DNA of 62,611 nt from JAQVQN01 sp964557205. Its GTDB lineage: Bacteria; Verrucomicrobiota; Kiritimatiellia; RFP12; UBA1067. The position numbers and the translations under genes are program-made. Shown one piece after another: positions 1 through 9,716 of the stretch; positions within the stretch are counted from its first letter, which is position 1; the number at the start of each line of letters is the position of its first letter. The notes under the pieces were generated by a model that was not told where the DNA came from, made no database searches, and saw only the letters and a list, made by a program, of their open reading frames with translations. The DNA is taken from contig CAZKZI010000002.1 in the NCBI GenBank assembly GCA_964557205.1, forward strand, positions 1 through 62,611. The letters are read 5' to 3'.

Positions 1-37
1 TCAATTTTTATCTGCAAAATATTTTCGGTGTCATTAA

Positions 38-65
38 TTGTGACGCAACGCGTATGGTATATTAT
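38..65 (+). promoter_or_regulatory. Candidate promoter for the glycan operon
   Basis: A TTGTGA hexamer at 38-43 lies 16 bases before TATTAT at 60-65, in an AT-rich stretch just upstream of the first gene. The -35 match is partial, so this is only a reasonable guess at a sigma-70 promoter. Confidence 0.3.
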
Positions 66-106
66 AAAAGTAATTTACGTGGTTTATCTTTAGAGAGGTG
101 GTTAAA

Positions 107-3100
107 ATGAAAGCAAACGTCATTCTGTATACGGCGTTCTTCGGCATCATTGCGACATCGGCGGCGACGAATCCCATCGCTTGGTGGAAGATGGATAAGA
201 TCGAAAACGGCAAGGTGGCGGACGCTTCCGGCAACGGACGCGACCTCACGGTGGGTGCGGATTGCTTCATCTCGAATTCCGTCCACCTGCTCGAGTCGGA
301 GTTTTCGACGCTGTACTATCCCGGCACCACTGGATCGTGGGCCTCGTTCAGTTGCCCGGCGCTGACCAACCGTACGATCGTCTTCTGGCTCTACCGCGAA
401 GCCTCGGGCTGGGGTCCGCTCGACGCCGAAGTCAACTGCATCCCCTATCTGTGCCACCAGCTTTCGAGCATGGAAATGCAGTGCCACCGCAATGATTCCG
501 CGCCCATCATCGAGCCGTGGTACATGAACTACAACTCGGGCGGCACGCATTATTATCCCCATTCCTATATTCCGGTGCCCCGGGGGACATGGCATCAGCT
601 CGTCATTTCCATCAAGATCACCGGGGAGGAATCGGGCGGGGTGTTGCCGGGCGTACAGTCCACCTATTTGGATGGCACGAAAAATTTGGCCACCGCCAAT
701 CTCACGTTCCCCTCGACGCTCGGCCACGCCGGCGAGGCGATCATCGGCAACACTGCAGAGGGCGGCGAACGCCCGATCTTCGGCCATCTGGGCGAGGTGC
801 GCATCTACGACCGTACGCTTTCCGATGCGGAAATATTGGCTCTTTACGAGGAAAAAATCCATGGCCAGCTGCTCGCCCGCTGGGACATGGAGGCGGTCGC
901 TACCGACGGCGACGGCAAGCGCTTTATCGCCGGCCCCGTTGCGTCTTCCCCGAAACTCTACCTCGGTGACGCGGTGACGGTGACGCCGGGCATCGACGGC
1001 AACGCGCTATGGTTTAACCCCACGAACTCCGACACGATGGTCAAGACCTGGGCTGTTTCCTCCACGCTCGGCCTAAACGCAAACATTTCCGCCGGCACGG
1101 TTTCGCTGTGGTTCAACATGGCGACGAACATCAAAGACACCACATTGTTCCCCTTGCCATCCGGCAGCTACAACAACATCCCCCGCATCTGGAATCTCAC
1201 CAGCAACAGTACGCGTTTAATGGTCAACACGAGCTCCGGTGTAGACCGCAACACCACAGACCTCTACTACTATCTGGGCGGCGATTACTGCTACAGACGG
1301 TTCTGGGACGGCTACCTTGAGAAGGGGTGCTGGTCGCACATCACGATCGTCTCCAGATACGTGCCGGACGGTTCCGGCACCTATACGGGCCAGTTCGACA
1401 TCTATGTGAACGGCGAACTTTCAGGCTCGACAACGTCGCTGGAGGCCATGACGTTGGAGGCGTTCCTGTTCACGGCCACGAAATTCACGCTTGGTGCCAA
1501 CGTCCAGGCCGACGACGACAACAACTGCCGCGTGTACATGGGCCTCATGGACGACTTCCGCGTCTACGCGGGCGCGCTGACGGCGGACGAAATCCGCGCG
1601 GTCTACCGCGGCTCCGCGAAGGTGGATGCCGGCTACGACTTCACGACGACTTTGGAGACGACGACGTTGCGCGGCGCGGTGGCCGCTTCCGCGGAGCTGC
1701 CGTACCGCAAGGGCTATGCGGGCGACATTTCGTGGGAACTCGTGAACGCGCCCGCGGGCGGCGAAGCGGTCGCGATCGAAACGCCCGCGTCGCCCGTCAC
1801 GCGCGTGAAGTTGCCGGTCGCGGGTACCTATACGTTCCGCCTCAAGTCCACGGCGATGAGCTTCGCGCGCACGAACGACGTCACGGTGACGCGCGTCGCG
1901 GCGACGACGGGCAACACGGCTCCCACGGTGACGCTTGCCGCGTCCGTCACCTTCCCATTCCAAGGCCTCAACGCGCTTGCGGCGACGGTGGCCGATCCCG
2001 ACCACGGCCCGGGCACACTGCGCACGAGCTGGAAGAAAATCTCCGGCCCCGGCGGAGTGTGGTTCGAGCCGGCTAACTCCAACGCCACGGAGGTGTCCTT
2101 AACGGCGACGGGTTCCTACGTTCTCCGCTGCACGGCGGAAGACGGCCAGGACACCACCTCGGCTGACATCACGGTGACGGTGGATGGGAACGCGAATTTC
2201 GACCCCGCGTCGCTCACGAACGGTTTGTTCGCGTTCTATCCATTCACGGGCGGCGCGAAGACGAACTATGTCGCGGGTGGCGTAAACGCCACAATGGTAA
2301 ATTTCCTCGCGGGCAATTTCACCCAGCATTTCGATCCGACGCTCGACGGCCTCGGTTACCGCGGTTATGGCGGCGAGGACTATGCGAACCTCGGCGCGAC
2401 CGGTTTTGGTGAGTCGGGCGACACCTATCCGACCGATAAGTGGCGTACGATCAGCTTGTGGATGTACCACGATGCCGGGGCGCGGCCGGGCGGGCGCATT
2501 CCGTACAACCCCTCGATCGTTTCCCATCGCGTTGCCTTTGACTTGATCTACCTCGACAATCCCGACAACGGCAACCATGGATTTTGGGCGTTCCAGGCGT
2601 GGGGTGGACGCAAATGGGGATGTCCCGCGAAGGATCCTGCGAACCGCTGGACGCATGTCGTCGCGATGTTGGACCGTCGCGCCGAGATTGACGGGGCTGA
2701 CACGTCCGAGATCTGGATCGACGGCGTGAAGCAGACACCTACGGCGGAGCCGCCCAACCTCAAGTCGCGCAGCAGCGACGCAAACGTGGCCATCGGCGGC
2801 ACCCATTATTCGGCGTACGGCTCTGCGTTTCATCCAGATTACTGCCTCACGAACGAAACGTATGGCATCACCACGCGCACGTTTCCGGGCGTAATCGACG
2901 AAGTGCGCTTCTACAACCGCAAGTTGACTGACGAGGAGATCCGCTACCTTTCCGCGCATCCGGTGCTCGACGCGAACAAGGCGCCGTCGCTCGATCCGCC
3001 GACGCAGTCGACGGCGCACCCTATCATGCGCAAGCCGCTCACGGCCGAGGTCACCGCGCACGACGACGCGCTGCCGTACGATTCGTCCTTGACTTACATG

Positions 3101-3292
3101 TGGCAGGTCGTGAAGGGCGATGCGTCGAACGTGGTTTTCTCCGCGCCCGACGAGCGCACCACCACGGCGACGTTCGCGGTCGTGGGCGACTATACGCTGC
3201 AGCTCGCCGTTTCCGACGGCCAAAGCACAACGTATTCCGACCCGATCGACGTCACCGTCGAGACGGGCGGCCTTATAATTAGACTGCGGTAA
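107..3292 (+). CDS. Secreted multidomain LamG/PKD protein
   Basis: A 1061-residue exported protein built only of binding-type domains. After a signal peptide (MKANVILYTAFFG onward, cleavage near residue 21) comes a concanavalin/LamG-like domain (about 25-255), a second one (about 260-500), two PKD/Ig-like modules (about 505-700), a third LamG (about 705-965) and a final PKD-like module. LamG units are recognisable by endings such as GEVRIYDRTLSDAEILALY. The ATG at 107 is preferred over an in-frame GTG at 98 because an AGAGAGG ribosome site ends nine bases before it. No catalytic domain, membrane anchor or sorting tail is visible. It heads the operon of sialidases and glycosidases, so a role in binding host or algal glycans at the cell surface is inferred from context. 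Confidence 0.8.
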   Translation: MKANVILYTAFFGIIATSAATNPIAWWKMDKIENGKVADASGNGRDLTVGADCFISNSVHLLESEFSTLYYPGTTGSWASFSCPALTNRTIVFWLYREASGWGPLDAEVNCIPYLCHQLSSMEMQCHRNDSAPIIEPWYMNYNSGGTHYYPHSYIPVPRGTWHQLVISIKITGEESGGVLPGVQSTYLDGTKNLATANLTFPSTLGHAGEAIIGNTAEGGERPIFGHLGEVRIYDRTLSDAEILALYEEKIHGQLLARWDMEAVATDGDGKRFIAGPVASSPKLYLGDAVTVTPGIDGNALWFNPTNSDTMVKTWAVSSTLGLNANISAGTVSLWFNMATNIKDTTLFPLPSGSYNNIPRIWNLTSNSTRLMVNTSSGVDRNTTDLYYYLGGDYCYRRFWDGYLEKGCWSHITIVSRYVPDGSGTYTGQFDIYVNGELSGSTTSLEAMTLEAFLFTATKFTLGANVQADDDNNCRVYMGLMDDFRVYAGALTADEIRAVYRGSAKVDAGYDFTTTLETTTLRGAVAASAELPYRKGYAGDISWELVNAPAGGEAVAIETPASPVTRVKLPVAGTYTFRLKSTAMSFARTNDVTVTRVAATTGNTAPTVTLAASVTFPFQGLNALAATVADPDHGPGTLRTSWKKISGPGGVWFEPANSNATEVSLTATGSYVLRCTAEDGQDTTSADITVTVDGNANFDPASLTNGLFAFYPFTGGAKTNYVAGGVNATMVNFLAGNFTQHFDPTLDGLGYRGYGGEDYANLGATGFGESGDTYPTDKWRTISLWMYHDAGARPGGRIPYNPSIVSHRVAFDLIYLDNPDNGNHGFWAFQAWGGRKWGCPAKDPANRWTHVVAMLDRRAEIDGADTSEIWIDGVKQTPTAEPPNLKSRSSDANVAIGGTHYSAYGSAFHPDYCLTNETYGITTRTFPGVIDEVRFYNRKLTDEEIRYLSAHPVLDANKAPSLDPPTQSTAHPIMRKPLTAEVTAHDDALPYDSSLTYMWQVVKGDASNVVFSAPDERTTTATFAVVGDYTLQLAVSDGQSTTYSDPIDVTVETGGLIIRLR

Positions 3293-3304
3293 ACAAGTAA
3301 CAAG

Positions 3305-6300
3305 ATGAAAAAAATGCTGATTACGGCGGCGTGCGCTTGTGTGTGCGCCGCCATGGCGGAGCCTACGTTTTGGAAAGGCGACGGCGCGTCGCCGGTCGCG
3401 CTCGACGCGACGAAGACGTTCGAACTGCGCGTAGGCGAGGTACCGAAGATGGGCGACGTGTCGCTTTTGGTCGCGCTCGGCGCGCCGGTGGACGACACTT
3501 TCCGGCCAACGGTGACGCTCAACGGCGTGTCGGCCACGACGGAAACGCGCGCGCCGCTAGCGACCTGGCTGCCCGGTTTCGACGCAACGCCTGTCCGCTC
3601 CCCGAAGGAAACCCGCGAAATCCAAGCCGGCTACAGGTATTCCTTTCCCTTGTCAGCGCTGAAAACGGGTGGCAACACGGTCGCGCTTGGCCCCGCCGTC
3701 GGCACGCCCAAGCTTCACGCGCTCGCGCTCGACGTGGATCCGGCCAAGGAGGTCGTCGTGGAAAACGACGACTTCCGCCTCGTCGTGGGAAAAGATGCGT
3801 GCGTGAAGTCCCTCGTCGTGAAAAAGACAGGCGAAGAATGCGTGGACGCGGGGATGGCGCTGCCGCTTTTCACGGCCACGCAGGACAGGCCGTTCCACAA
3901 TGAGCTCAAGCTGATCCACCCCAACAAGCGCACGGTCTATCCCGCGACACGCCTGCGGCGGGAGGGTGATTTGCTCTACGTCGGCTTCGACCATGACCTA
4001 TACGAGGCGAAGGTGGCGCTCAAAACGACGCCCGGCTACGTGGCGTTCACACTTGCCGATTTTTCGGTCGACCGCAAGTCGACCTACGACTACCTGCGCA
4101 TGGACCTGCCGCCCGTCGTGTCCTTCCGCCTACAGATGCCGGTGAAGAACCGCGCAAACTTCGGCGACTGGCTCAACGCGAGCTGGGACGCGAAGGCCGC
4201 CGTGGGCGTGGTAGGCACCTCGCCCCATACCGACATTGACCACGAAACGCGGGCGGGGGCGAAAATACTCTACGCGGAGGCGACGGCCGGCGTGAAGCTG
4301 CGCGGCGCCGGGGCGGCGCTTCTCGCGGCACCCGGCCGCGAGGCGTTCCTCGACGCGATGGACGCGCTCGAAAAGGACTTCGGACTCCCCCGCGGCGTGA
4401 AGAGCCGCCGCTCGCCGGATGTGCAGGAGTCGATCTTCCACGTGTGCGCCGCGTCATTGCCGGCCGACGTCGACGAGCTCGTCTCCTACGCTAAGAAAGG
4501 CGGGTTCACGCTGATGACCTTCAGCTACGGGGACGTGTTCAAATGCGCGCCGAGTTGGGGACTGTGTGGCAACTACGACTGGAAGGACTCTTATCCGAAT
4601 GGCGAAGCTGACCTGAAGGCGATGCTCGCCAAGGTTAAGGCGGCGGGAATCAAGGCCGGTTTCCACACGTTGCATTCGCACATCGGACTGCAGAGTCGCT
4701 ACGTGACGCCCGTCGCGGATCCACGGCTCAACAAAACGCGCCGCTTTACGCTCGCCGCGCCGCTTTACGCCTCGACGAACACCACGGAAATCACGGTGTA
4801 CGAGCCCACGGCCGACGTGGTGATGTACGCTCCCTGCCGCATCCTCCAGTTCGGCGGCGAACTCGTTTCGTACGAATCGTACACCGCGGTGCCGCCGTAC
4901 AAATTCCTCGGCGTGAAGCGCGGTGCACACAAGACGCGCGTCGTGGCGCATCCGAAAGGCGAGGTGGGCGGCATCCTCGACATAAGCGAATTCGGCGCGC
5001 CGATGAGCTGCTACGCCGACCAGAACACCGACCTGCAGGACGAAGTGGCGGCAAAGATCGCGCGCGCCTACAACTGCGGTTTCGAGTACGTCTACCTCGA
5101 CGGCTCGGAGGGCGTGAACCGTCCATTCAACTACCACGTCGCGAACGCGCAGCTCAGATACTGGAAGCTGCTCACGCCCGAGCCCTCCTTCGGCGAAGGC
5201 GCCGCTAAGACGCATTTCGGCTGGCACATGCTCGCGGGCGCGAATGCGTTCGACACCTTCCAACCAGAAGTGTTCAAGGCGAAGCTGCGCGAGTTTCCGT
5301 TCAAGCAGGCACCGATCACGCAGCAGGACATGTCGCGCGTGGACTTCGGCTGGTGGGCGTTTTTCACTCCGTCCGGCGGCGCGCAGCCCAGGGTGGGCAC
5401 GCAGGCGGACATGTGGGAATACGGCACCTCCGTGGCAGCAGCGTGGGACTGCGCGATATCGATTCTCATGCCGGCGTCGGCGTTGAAACGGCATCCGCGC
5501 GCGGATGACATCCTCGAGATGATGCGGCGCTGGGGCGACTGCCGCCGGCGCGGCCTTTTCAAGGACGAGTGGCGCCCGCGGCTCAAGAACTACGCGCAGG
5601 AGCACCACCTCATCGTTGACGCCAAGGGCGATTACGATCTCGTTGACTATTGGCCGCTCGCTGTCGGCAACGGCCAAACCCCGGTGCGCGCCTTCGTTTT
5701 CGCGAAGGACGGCGCCACGTGGGTCGTCTACTGGCATGGATCGGGCGAGGGGCGGCTGCGCCTTCCGATCGCGGCGGGCGCGGCGGCCCTCTACGAAGAC
5801 TTCGCCGGCAAGTCCGTCGCGTTCGAGAAGGACGGCGCGTCGATCATCGTGCCCGCGATGAAACGCCTCTACCTCAAGACGACGCTCGCGCGCGACGCGG
5901 TCGAACGGGCCTTCGCGGCGGCGGCGCTTCTGCCGCCCGGGAATGCGCCGTTCCTCGGTTTCAACGAAGACGACACGCACTACTACGGCCGCGCCGACCG
6001 CGTCAACCCCGATGGTTTCAGGAATTACATCGACGACATCTGCCGCGGCAAGGTGACGGACTTCTTCATCTGCGCGAACGCACAGCGCTCGATCGTTAGC
6101 TCGAAGGTGTTCGACAGCGCTTGGAAAGACAAGCCGAATCCAACCGGGTATGGGCTCAATCTCAAGAACCTCGAAGCCACCGGCACGGACGCGATACGGC
6201 TGTGGATCGAGACGTGTCGCGCGAAGGGAATCCGGCCGTGGGTGTCGATGCGCATGAACGACATACACGACGTGGACGACTTCGACCACCCGCTGCACAG

Positions 6301-7453
6301 TTCGTTCTGGCGCAACCATCCCGAGTGCTGGGTGGCGCCGGGCGTCGGCGACCTCAAGAACTCGACGGGCTGCTGGCGCTCGCTCGACTACGCGCAGAAA
6401 CCGGTGTACGACTACCATCTGGCGTTCGTGAAAGAACTGATCGACCGCTACGGCGACGCGGAGGGCATCGAGCTCGACTGGCTCCGCGGCGTCTATTGCC
6501 TCACGCGCGGAAAGCAGAAAGACCTCTACCCCGTGCTCACGCATTTTATGCGCGACGTGCGCGCCTACGCCAACGCCGCAGGGGAGAAGCGCGGCCGGAA
6601 GATCCGCGTCGCGGCGCGCGTCCCGTCCGACCCCGACGCGGCGGCCTCCTACGGTTTCCGCGCGGTGGAATGGGCGAAAGAAGGGCTTGTGGACTTGCTC
6701 ATCCCCTGCAACCACTACGGCTGTTCGGACTTTCTCCTGCCGTACCGCGACTGGTGCGCGCGCCTCGCCGCCGTCAACCCCGCCGTGCAGGTGGTGCCGG
6801 GCACGGACTCGGGGATCAATTTCCTCGGCGCGGGCGGGCGGCGCATGATGACGCTCGACGAATACTACGGCTGGGCGGACGGACTTTTCGCCGAGGGCGC
6901 GCGGGACTTCTACCTCTTCAACCTCTACGAGAATCCGCCGGATTCTGTCGCCTGGAACGAGATGCTTTCGCACGGGTTCGACGTGGCAAAGGTCGCCGCC
7001 CATAGTCGGCGCTACGCAATCACCCACCGCGACGTGCCGGGGATCCGTCCAGACTACGGCAATCTGCTGCCCGCGAACTGGGCGAAAGGCGTGGAGCTGA
7101 CCATCCGCGTGGGCACGCCGCCGAAAACGGGCGGCAAAGTCGCCGTGCTCGCGGCGTTCGACGGGGCTGCGCCGGACGATTTCGCCGCGCGCGTCACGCT
7201 CAACGGCGTATCGCCGATCAGCGGCGCGCTCGAGCCGCCAGCGAACTGGCTCAACGGCACGAAGGCGAACATGACCACCGTCAAGCAGAGCGCCGATCCC
7301 CAGTTCGGGTACCTGCCGCAGAACGTGAAGAGCTCCATGCGCTATGCATTCCCGGCCGAGACCGTCCAACGCGGCACGAACGCGCTTGTCGTGAAGCCGG
7401 CGGGTGAGGGATCGCTGCGGCTCATGTGCCTGGAACTTGAAATCGTGCCTTGA
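3305..7453 (+). CDS. Giant secreted putative glycoside hydrolase with two barrel regions
   Basis: A 1382-residue exported enzyme (signal peptide ending AAMAEP). Two TIM-barrel-like regions are visible. The first, about residues 370-700, contains FEYVYLDGSEG. The second, about 880-1230, contains WVSMRMNDIHDVDDFDHP and GIELDWLRGVYCL, typical of GHL10/DUF187-like glycosidases. Matching beta-sandwich-like domains sit at both ends: DDTFRPTVTLNGVS near residue 60 and DDFAARVTLNGVS near residue 1290, each followed by a WL-GY-RY-FP pattern. It begins 12 bases after the LamG gene stops, so they are probably co-transcribed. Substrate cannot be read from sequence. Glycosidase assignment is moderately sure, family number is not. 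The catalytic acid residues were not confirmed. Confidence 0.7.
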   Translation: MKKMLITAACACVCAAMAEPTFWKGDGASPVALDATKTFELRVGEVPKMGDVSLLVALGAPVDDTFRPTVTLNGVSATTETRAPLATWLPGFDATPVRSPKETREIQAGYRYSFPLSALKTGGNTVALGPAVGTPKLHALALDVDPAKEVVVENDDFRLVVGKDACVKSLVVKKTGEECVDAGMALPLFTATQDRPFHNELKLIHPNKRTVYPATRLRREGDLLYVGFDHDLYEAKVALKTTPGYVAFTLADFSVDRKSTYDYLRMDLPPVVSFRLQMPVKNRANFGDWLNASWDAKAAVGVVGTSPHTDIDHETRAGAKILYAEATAGVKLRGAGAALLAAPGREAFLDAMDALEKDFGLPRGVKSRRSPDVQESIFHVCAASLPADVDELVSYAKKGGFTLMTFSYGDVFKCAPSWGLCGNYDWKDSYPNGEADLKAMLAKVKAAGIKAGFHTLHSHIGLQSRYVTPVADPRLNKTRRFTLAAPLYASTNTTEITVYEPTADVVMYAPCRILQFGGELVSYESYTAVPPYKFLGVKRGAHKTRVVAHPKGEVGGILDISEFGAPMSCYADQNTDLQDEVAAKIARAYNCGFEYVYLDGSEGVNRPFNYHVANAQLRYWKLLTPEPSFGEGAAKTHFGWHMLAGANAFDTFQPEVFKAKLREFPFKQAPITQQDMSRVDFGWWAFFTPSGGAQPRVGTQADMWEYGTSVAAAWDCAISILMPASALKRHPRADDILEMMRRWGDCRRRGLFKDEWRPRLKNYAQEHHLIVDAKGDYDLVDYWPLAVGNGQTPVRAFVFAKDGATWVVYWHGSGEGRLRLPIAAGAAALYEDFAGKSVAFEKDGASIIVPAMKRLYLKTTLARDAVERAFAAAALLPPGNAPFLGFNEDDTHYYGRADRVNPDGFRNYIDDICRGKVTDFFICANAQRSIVSSKVFDSAWKDKPNPTGYGLNLKNLEATGTDAIRLWIETCRAKGIRPWVSMRMNDIHDVDDFDHPLHSSFWRNHPECWVAPGVGDLKNSTGCWRSLDYAQKPVYDYHLAFVKELIDRYGDAEGIELDWLRGVYCLTRGKQKDLYPVLTHFMRDVRAYANAAGEKRGRKIRVAARVPSDPDAAASYGFRAVEWAKEGLVDLLIPCNHYGCSDFLLPYRDWCARLAAVNPAVQVVPGTDSGINFLGAGGRRMMTLDEYYGWADGLFAEGARDFYLFNLYENPPDSVAWNEMLSHGFDVAKVAAHSRRYAITHRDVPGIRPDYGNLLPANWAKGVELTIRVGTPPKTGGKVAVLAAFDGAAPDDFAARVTLNGVSPISGALEPPANWLNGTKANMTTVKQSADPQFGYLPQNVKSSMRYAFPAETVQRGTNALVVKPAGEGSLRLMCLELEIVP

Positions 7454-7475
7454 TGCAACAGGAAGGACGGCGAAG

Positions 7476-9200
7476 ATGAAAAAGATGGTTTTGTCCGCGG
7501 CGTTAGCCACGTTTGGCGTGGCAATGGCGGCAGAGTGGAACTTTCCCGCCGGCGGCGACCCGAAGCTCGTGGTACCTCATGGCCCTGAAACCACGTTCAC
7601 GGAGGGCCTGAGGGCCGAAATCGACTTCTCGATCGACATCTCCAAGATCAACCCCACCCACCACTTCGCGAACCTCTTCACGAAGGGCAAGGATTTCATG
7701 GATGGCTTTTCGGTGATGGTGCGCGACACCGGACGGATGCTCGTGGACGTCAAAGGCATTGAGCCGAGCTACTATCATCATTGCGTTGAACTCGAAGCCA
7801 ACCGCGCGTACCATCTTGTGATGTACATTACGCGCGACAACGTGCGCCTATTCCTCGACGGAAACGAGGTGGGCAGCTACGTCTACCGCGGTGCCTTCGA
7901 CTTCTCGACTACGGCGCCGCTCACGATCGGCTCGATGGCCGGCTACACGTTCCCCGGCTCGATCACGCATTTTAAGCTCGAACCGCTCGCTGCCGTGAAA
8001 GTGCCGCCGGGCGGACCGGGACGACTTCTCTTGGAACCGCCGACCGATCAGGCGCGCGCCAAGATCCTCTGGTCGCGCGCGATCTGCCGCGACCGGGGCC
8101 GCTACGTGGGCTGGCCCACGGTGTGCCGTCTCCGGAACGGCGACATCCTCGCCGTGTTTTCCGGCGACCGCGAGGAACACGTCTGCCCATGGGGCAAAGT
8201 GCAGATGGCGCGCTCGATAGACGGCGGTGAAACGTGGGAAGGCCCCACCACGATCGCGAACGGGCCGGTCGACGACCGCGATGCCGGCATCGTGCAGATG
8301 CCCGACGGCGACATTGTGGTGACCTACTTCACCTCCGTCGCCTACCGCACGGAGTCGTTCCTCAAGAAGGACTGGCCGCGCGACGATCCGCACTACTGGT
8401 GGAAGCGCCACGACGAGAAGATCTCCGACGAAACGCGCCGCGCGGCACGCGGCTATTTCCGCATCGTCTCGAAGGACGACGGGAAGACGTGGTCGAAGCC
8501 GACGCGCATGGAAGGCGTGGGTAGCGCGCCGCACGGCCCCGTGCTGCTCAGGGACGGTTCGCTTTTCCAAGTCGGCATCACGGGCAAGCACCGGAAGCTC
8601 GCGGACGGCACCGTCAAGAAGTGCACGGCCGTGGGCGCGTGGAAATCCACCGACAAGGGCGCCACGTGGCAGTGCCTCTGCCCCGACATCCCGTGGTCGG
8701 ATGACGAAGGGCTCAAAAACATGGCGCTCGACGAACCGCACGTGGTGGAGCTCGCCGACGGCACACTCGTGGGCATGATCCGCTTCAACGGGAGCGACCA
8801 ATACCTGCGCCAGACCGTTTCGACGGATGGTGGCAAAACGTGGACGCGCATCGTGAAGACCCCCATGGTGGGGTTGCCACCGCACCTCATCCGCCTCGCG
8901 GACGGTAAGCTCGTGTGCGTCTACGCCCGCCGGATATCAACCCCGTGCTACGGCGAATACGCCTGTATTTCCGACGACGATGGCAAGACCTGGGACGTAG
9001 CGAACGAAATTTTGCTCAGGCCCTACCACAACTACGACATCGGCTATCCTTCAAGCTGCCTGCTGCCGAACGGCGATATCCTCACGGTGTACTACCACCC
9101 GCGCCAGGTCGGCGAGAAACCGTGTTTGATGGCGACCAAGTGGCGGGTCAAGAGCCACGACGGTCTGCCCGCCGCCAGCGGATTCGGGCGGTTGAACTGA
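7476..9200 (+). CDS. Secreted sialidase-like (BNR/Asp-box) protein 1
   Basis: A 574-residue exported six-bladed beta-propeller enzyme of the sialidase/neuraminidase superfamily. The N-terminus is a signal peptide (MKKMVLSAALATFGVAMAA). A LamG-like beta-sandwich follows (about 20-185), then the propeller. Five Asp-boxes are readable: SIDGGETW (about 247), SKDDGKTW (331), STDKGATW (390), STDGGKTW (448) and SDDDGKTW (498). The usual FRIP motif is replaced by GWPTVCRL, and a CPWG motif follows; both recur in the paralogue at 10621. The ATG at 7476 is chosen because GGAAGGACGG precedes it and a signal peptide begins there; upstream in-frame codons overlap the previous gene. It probably removes terminal sialic acid or a related sugar from glycoconjugates, but specificity is uncertain. 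Confidence 0.82.
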   Translation: MKKMVLSAALATFGVAMAAEWNFPAGGDPKLVVPHGPETTFTEGLRAEIDFSIDISKINPTHHFANLFTKGKDFMDGFSVMVRDTGRMLVDVKGIEPSYYHHCVELEANRAYHLVMYITRDNVRLFLDGNEVGSYVYRGAFDFSTTAPLTIGSMAGYTFPGSITHFKLEPLAAVKVPPGGPGRLLLEPPTDQARAKILWSRAICRDRGRYVGWPTVCRLRNGDILAVFSGDREEHVCPWGKVQMARSIDGGETWEGPTTIANGPVDDRDAGIVQMPDGDIVVTYFTSVAYRTESFLKKDWPRDDPHYWWKRHDEKISDETRRAARGYFRIVSKDDGKTWSKPTRMEGVGSAPHGPVLLRDGSLFQVGITGKHRKLADGTVKKCTAVGAWKSTDKGATWQCLCPDIPWSDDEGLKNMALDEPHVVELADGTLVGMIRFNGSDQYLRQTVSTDGGKTWTRIVKTPMVGLPPHLIRLADGKLVCVYARRISTPCYGEYACISDDDGKTWDVANEILLRPYHNYDIGYPSSCLLPNGDILTVYYHPRQVGEKPCLMATKWRVKSHDGLPAASGFGRLN

Positions 9201-9250
9201 AACTGCGCAGGTTGCGCGGACGCTATTTTGAATGGGAAGGAAATGTGGCT

Positions 9251-9715
9251 GTGGAAAAGAACGAATTGAGAAAACTTCTGGGCGTGAGAAAGGCATCGGA
9301 CCTCGACAGCACCGTGGACTTCAGGTTGGCTTTCCATCCGCCGAGATGGGTGCTGGCGAGTGTGCATCCGGCCGTTGTCATCTCGGATTCCTTCGCGGCC
9401 GCAGATCGTCGGGCGGCATCCCTCGCCGAGGTCGGCCATCCGGCCCTTGCCGCCGAGACGCGTCCGGCGGGCAAGGACGCCGAAGCATTCGCCCTATGCG
9501 TGGAGGGCGTCGTTATCGCGGCGCGCACGCTCGCGCATTTCACGGGCGGTCGCACGCTCGACATGCATGCGGAGGGCGCTGCGGCGAACGCGGCGGCGGC
9601 GGCGTTCGCGCTGGAACGCGGTTATTTCGACGGTTTCCATGCGGCACATCCGCCCGCGGCGCGCGCGGGCCTTCCCGATTGGAAGGCACTGACCGGCGGT
9701 ACGGAGGTGCTCTGA
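9251..9715 (+). CDS. Hypothetical protein
   Basis: About 154 residues, not recognised. It lies in the operon between sialidase 1 and the GH20-like gene and ends one base before the latter starts. No ATG is available in frame; GTG at 9251 is preferred because GGGAAGG sits about nine bases upstream, with GTG 9245 as an alternative. The protein has no signal peptide or membrane segment, is alanine-rich in its C-terminal half (GAAANAAAAAFALERGYF) and looks alpha-helical there. It could be a truncated remnant of a longer cytoplasmic enzyme. Base composition matches its neighbours. Confidence 0.5.
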   Translation: MEKNELRKLLGVRKASDLDSTVDFRLAFHPPRWVLASVHPAVVISDSFAAADRRAASLAEVGHPALAAETRPAGKDAEAFALCVEGVVIAARTLAHFTGGRTLDMHAEGAAANAAAAAFALERGYFDGFHAAHPPAARAGLPDWKALTGGTEVL

Positions 9716-9716
9716 C

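Noticed and set aside
2099..3223. Long open frames on the minus strand under the LamG and glycosidase genes
   Set aside because: High-GC shadow frames opposite a well-supported gene; Arg/Val-rich with no domain, and no ribosome site.
4454..7510. 1018-codon open frame on the minus strand
   Set aside because: Complement of a GC-rich gene with strong third-position bias. The plus frame has a signal peptide and recognisable domains; this one has none.
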